DNA of 14,151 nt, from positions 1-14,151 of the forward strand of contig JBCBJZ010000099.1 in assembly GCA_038522635.1 (NCBI GenBank), in the 5' to 3' direction. A program made the position numbers and the translations under genes. The stretch comes from JBCBJZ01 sp038522635. Lineage in GTDB: Bacteria; Pseudomonadota; Alphaproteobacteria; Rhizobiales; Hyphomicrobiaceae. Below the pieces are notes generated by a model, which was not told the origin of the DNA, ran no database searches, and saw nothing but the letters and a program-made list of their open reading frames with translations. Of the stretch, positions 11,315-14,151 are shown piece by piece (position 1 is the first letter of the stretch; every line of letters starts with the position of its first letter).

Positions 11315-14098
11315 CTAGCCGACGGCGCTTTCCGCATGGGGCGTATCGTCGAGCACCTCGATCAGCGCGTCGCGAATGCGCGCATGCCGCGCGGCATCGG
11401 TCACCTTCTTGTTTGTGAGATCGGTCACGTAGAACACGTCCACGGCGCGTTCGCCGAACGTGGTGACATGCGCTGAGCCGATGTCCAAGTTGAGCTCAGA
11501 CAGCGCATCGGTGAGCTCGTAAAGCAGCCCGAGCCGATCCAGCCCGCTCACTTCGATCACCGTGAACTGGTCCGATATCGTGTTGTCGATCGAGACCGTG
11601 GGGGTGAGCGAGAACGCGTGTTGTTTGGTGCGCCGATCGCGGACCCGCGCCAACACATCTTCCAGCCGGTCTTCGCCGCGCATCAGCCGCTCGATCGTGT
11701 CGGTGATGCGCTGCGCCCGCCGTTGCTCGTCGTCGCGCTCATCGAATGAGCGCTCCAGCAGGAACGTATCAAGCGCCATGCCGTCACGGGTGGTGGAGAT
11801 GTAGGCACTGAAAATGTCAGCGTTGGCGGCGGAGCAGGCACCCGCGAACAGCACCAGCAAGCGAGGGTGGTTGGGTGCAAGCACGGACAATTCGGTGACG
11901 CCCGTAAACGCATCGGTCTCAAATGAAGTCGCGATCGCCTGGCCCTCAGCGGCGGCACGGGTGACCAGTTCAAGGTGGTTGAGCTGCTGGTCGATGTCCG
12001 TCTTGAGCCAGTAGTCGGGGTACTGCGAGGCGATGAAGTTTTCGAGCGCCTCCGCGTCGGCGTTTGTCGCCTGCTCGCGCAGCGTGACCTGCGCATCATC
12101 AATGCGTTTGGCGGTCGGCTCTGGCGTATGGTCGGCCGTCAGCACCGGGTAAGTTTGCTCATAAAGCGTGCGCAGAAGCTGTCCTTTCCACGCGTTCCAC
12201 GTCCCCGGTCCCACCGCGCGGATGTCCGCCACCGTCAGGCACAGCAGCAGTTTCAGCCGCTCGGGCGTCTTCACGATGTTGGCGAAATCCCGGATCGTTT
12301 TCGCATCGGCAATGTCGCGGCTTTGCGCGTAAATGCTCATCGTCAGGTGCTCTTCGATGAGCCAGACGACGGTGTCGACATCCGCGGGCGACAGGCCGAA
12401 CCGGGGGGCGAGTTCCGCAGCGATCGCAGCACCAACCTGCGAGTGATCCTCTTCGCGTCCCTTGCCGATGTCGTGCAGGAACGTCGCGACGTAGAGCACC
12501 TGACGGTTCTCGATCGTCCCGATCAGACGCGAAGCTAACGGGTGGGCTTCGTGCTCCTGCCCGCGTTCGATACGCGAGAGCACACCGACTGTATGGATGA
12601 GGTGCTCGTCCACCGTGTAGTGGTGGTACATGTTGAACTGCATCATCGACACGACGCGCTGGAAGTCGGGGATGAACCATCCCAACACGCCGGTTTCGTT
12701 CATGCGCCGCAGCGTCGCCTCCGGTGAAACCTTGGCGCATAGCAGATCGAGGAACAGGCGGTTGGCTTCGCGATCGTCACGCAGCTTGTCGTCGATCAGC
12801 CGGCGCGATCGGCGCAGCAGGCGCACCGCGTCGGGGTGGAAGAACAACTCATGCTCTTCGGCGATCGCGAAGAAGCGGATCAGGTTGACGGGATCACGAC
12901 TGAAAACCTGCGCGTCCGCCACGTTGAGCCGACCGTTGTCGATCCTGAATTCCGTCGTTGCGCGCAACTGGCGACGCGCGCGCCAACTTTGCGGCTGGAG
13001 CAAACGGGTGAGGACGGGCACCGTTTTGAGCTGCGCGATTTCGAGCGCGGAACACAAGATACCGGTGAGTGCGCCCACGTCCTTTGCGACCAGGAAATAG
13101 TGCTTCATGAAGCGCTCGACGGCGCGTAGCCCTGCGTGGTCCGTATAGCCGAGCTTCTCTGCAAGGATCGGCTGCACATCGAAGGACAACCGCTCGGTCG
13201 CCTTGCCGGTGAGGAAATGCAGATGGCAGCGGATCGTCCAGTGGAAGTCTTCGCACTTGAAGTAGGTGTGCACCTCTTCGCTTGTGAAGATGCCGCTGGT
13301 GATCGCACCGCCCGTCGGCGTCCCGCACTGCACGTATTTGGCGAGCCAGTGCAGCGTGTGCAGGTCGCGCATGCCGCCTTTGCCGTCCTTGATGTTGGGT
13401 TCAACGCGATAACGTGATGCGCCCGAGCGTTGATGGCGCTGGTCGCGTTCGGCCATTTTGGCTTCGATGAACTCGCGCGCGGTGCCTTGAACCACATAGC
13501 GGCTAAAGCTGTTCTCGAGGCTCTCAAAAAGTTCGCGATCACCGAAGATCAACCGCGCATCCAGCAGCGAGGTGCGGATCGTCATATCGGTCTTTGCGTA
13601 CTTAACGCATTGGTCAACCGAGCGTGTCGCGTGCCCAACCTTAAAGCCGAGGTCCCACAGCATATAGAGGACGTATTCAACGACGCTCTCGCTCCAGGGC
13701 GTTTGCTTGTAGGGCAGCAGGAACAGCAGATCGATGTCGGAGCCGGGCGCCAGCAGGCCGCGTCCGTAACCGCCCGTTGCAACCACCGCCATGCGCTCAG
13801 CCGAGGTCGGGTTGGTGGCGCGGTAGACGTGGGTCACGGCGAAATCGTAGATCAGCTCGATCAGTTCATCTTGAAAGAGCGCGAGGCCTTCCGCGCAGCG
13901 CCGCCCGTTCCCATCGGCATGCAAGTTGGCGCTCGCCTGTTCGCGTGCGTCCTGGCAGAGCCCCTTCATGCGCTCAAGCAGCATGCCACGCAGGGCTGTG
14001 TCTGTGCCCTGGTGGCGGGTGAAGCGGCCCGTCAACTCCTGGCGCAAGGCGGTGCGGTCGAAGTAGGGCGCATGCAGCGCGGGTGTTTTTTGATCCAT
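11315..14098 (-). CDS. glnD: Bifunctional PII uridylyltransferase/uridylyl-removing enzyme
   Basis: This 927-residue protein has the usual alphaproteobacterial length. It senses glutamine and adds or removes UMP on PII proteins (GlnB/GlnK), setting nitrogen control through glutamine synthetase and NtrBC. Domains in order: nucleotidyltransferase with GGYGRGLLAPGSDIDLLFL (109-127; Asp121 and Asp123 are catalytic), a linking helical domain with EPNIKDGKGGMRDLHTLHW (233-251), an HD domain (TVDEHLIHTVG 495-505; LHDIGKGREEDHS 541-553, with His542-Asp543) and two C-terminal ACT domains (about 735-815 and 845-920, the second starting VIEVSGLDRLGLLYELTDAL). All catalytic residues seem intact. The ATG at 14098 has GGAG five bases upstream. 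A third palindromic repeat copy begins 30 bp upstream of the start. Confidence 0.97.
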   Translation of the reverse strand: MDQKTPALHAPYFDRTALRQELTGRFTRHQGTDTALRGMLLERMKGLCQDAREQASANLHADGNGRRCAEGLALFQDELIELIYDFAVTHVYRATNPTSAERMAVVATGGYGRGLLAPGSDIDLLFLLPYKQTPWSESVVEYVLYMLWDLGFKVGHATRSVDQCVKYAKTDMTIRTSLLDARLIFGDRELFESLENSFSRYVVQGTAREFIEAKMAERDQRHQRSGASRYRVEPNIKDGKGGMRDLHTLHWLAKYVQCGTPTGGAITSGIFTSEEVHTYFKCEDFHWTIRCHLHFLTGKATERLSFDVQPILAEKLGYTDHAGLRAVERFMKHYFLVAKDVGALTGILCSALEIAQLKTVPVLTRLLQPQSWRARRQLRATTEFRIDNGRLNVADAQVFSRDPVNLIRFFAIAEEHELFFHPDAVRLLRRSRRLIDDKLRDDREANRLFLDLLCAKVSPEATLRRMNETGVLGWFIPDFQRVVSMMQFNMYHHYTVDEHLIHTVGVLSRIERGQEHEAHPLASRLIGTIENRQVLYVATFLHDIGKGREEDHSQVGAAIAAELAPRFGLSPADVDTVVWLIEEHLTMSIYAQSRDIADAKTIRDFANIVKTPERLKLLLCLTVADIRAVGPGTWNAWKGQLLRTLYEQTYPVLTADHTPEPTAKRIDDAQVTLREQATNADAEALENFIASQYPDYWLKTDIDQQLNHLELVTRAAAEGQAIATSFETDAFTGVTELSVLAPNHPRLLVLFAGACSAANADIFSAYISTTRDGMALDTFLLERSFDERDDEQRRAQRITDTIERLMRGEDRLEDVLARVRDRRTKQHAFSLTPTVSIDNTISDQFTVIEVSGLDRLGLLYELTDALSELNLDIGSAHVTTFGERAVDVFYVTDLTNKKVTDAARHARIRDALIEVLDDTPHAESAVG

Positions 14099-14127
14099 CT
14101 TCGCTCCGTGACGCGCTCGCGCCCGTC

Positions 14128-14151
14128 CTAGAGTAGGTTCGCTTCAGCTTG
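14128..14151 (-). repeat. Dispersed palindromic repeat, copy 3 (inverted, cut by window edge)
   Basis: The last 24 bases match the reverse complement of the right end of copy 1 (2044-2067) at 23 positions, for example GGTTCGCTTCAGCTTG; the single-C spacing in GGTTCGC shows the inverted orientation. The rest lies outside the window. The CTAG edge faces the glnD start codon, 29 bp away. Confidence 0.75.

Noticed and set aside
13430..14131. Plus-strand open frame of 233 codons over the glnD 5' region
   Set aside because: Antisense to the nucleotidyltransferase domain of glnD, which is intact and well conserved.

Overview
The window looks like part of an alphaproteobacterial chromosome. It is GC-rich throughout and carries a full-length GlnD of alphaproteobacterial type, DUF1194 and DUF1499 proteins, PcaI/PcaJ, and several short intergenic palindromic repeats. 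A Hyphomicrobiales-like host is my inference from gene content and style; no rRNA or other marker gene is present to fix it. I see no phage, transposase, CRISPR array, tRNA or rRNA. Most of the window is ordinary core and catabolic metabolism, and I found no obvious new multi-gene system.

Left part (1-1273): on the minus strand, ribulose-phosphate 3-epimerase (rpe) is followed by the 5' end of typA/bipA, which is cut by the window edge. A 281-bp divergent intergenic region with three 13-bp tandem repeats separates rpe from a plus-strand cluster. That cluster (1274-4549) holds pcaI and pcaJ (3-oxoadipate CoA-transferase, last-but-one step of the beta-ketoadipate pathway), a secreted DUF1194/VWA-like protein 10 bp downstream, and an SDR oxidoreductase. 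A palindromic repeat of about 104 bp sits between pcaI and pcaJ and supplies the pcaI stop codon.

Middle part (4578-8648), all minus strand: a class III aminotransferase overlaps by 8 bp a cysteine hydrolase of the isochorismatase family. Downstream lie a secreted endonuclease/exonuclease/phosphatase (EEP) fold protein that has lost most catalytic residues, and a small cupin. A second copy of the palindromic repeat lies between the last two genes and supplies the stop codon of the EEP gene. A roughly 400-bp non-coding stretch (8649-9050) contains two large inverted repeats. The right arm of one recurs upstream of the cupin gene.

Right part (9051-14151): a three-TM DUF1499 protein (plus strand) overlaps convergently the end of an MBL-fold metallo-hydrolase (minus strand). 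A 50-codon gene for a tiny secreted, lysine-rich peptide follows. Downstream of it are a structured element and a textbook rho-independent terminator. The full glnD gene (PII uridylyltransferase/uridylyl-removing enzyme) occupies the rest on the minus strand. The last 24 bases are the start of a third, inverted copy of the palindromic repeat.

The most interesting items are the repeat family whose ends act as stop codons and which separates the two subunits of one enzyme, the apparent pseudo-EEP protein, and the tiny secreted cationic peptide with its structured 3' region.
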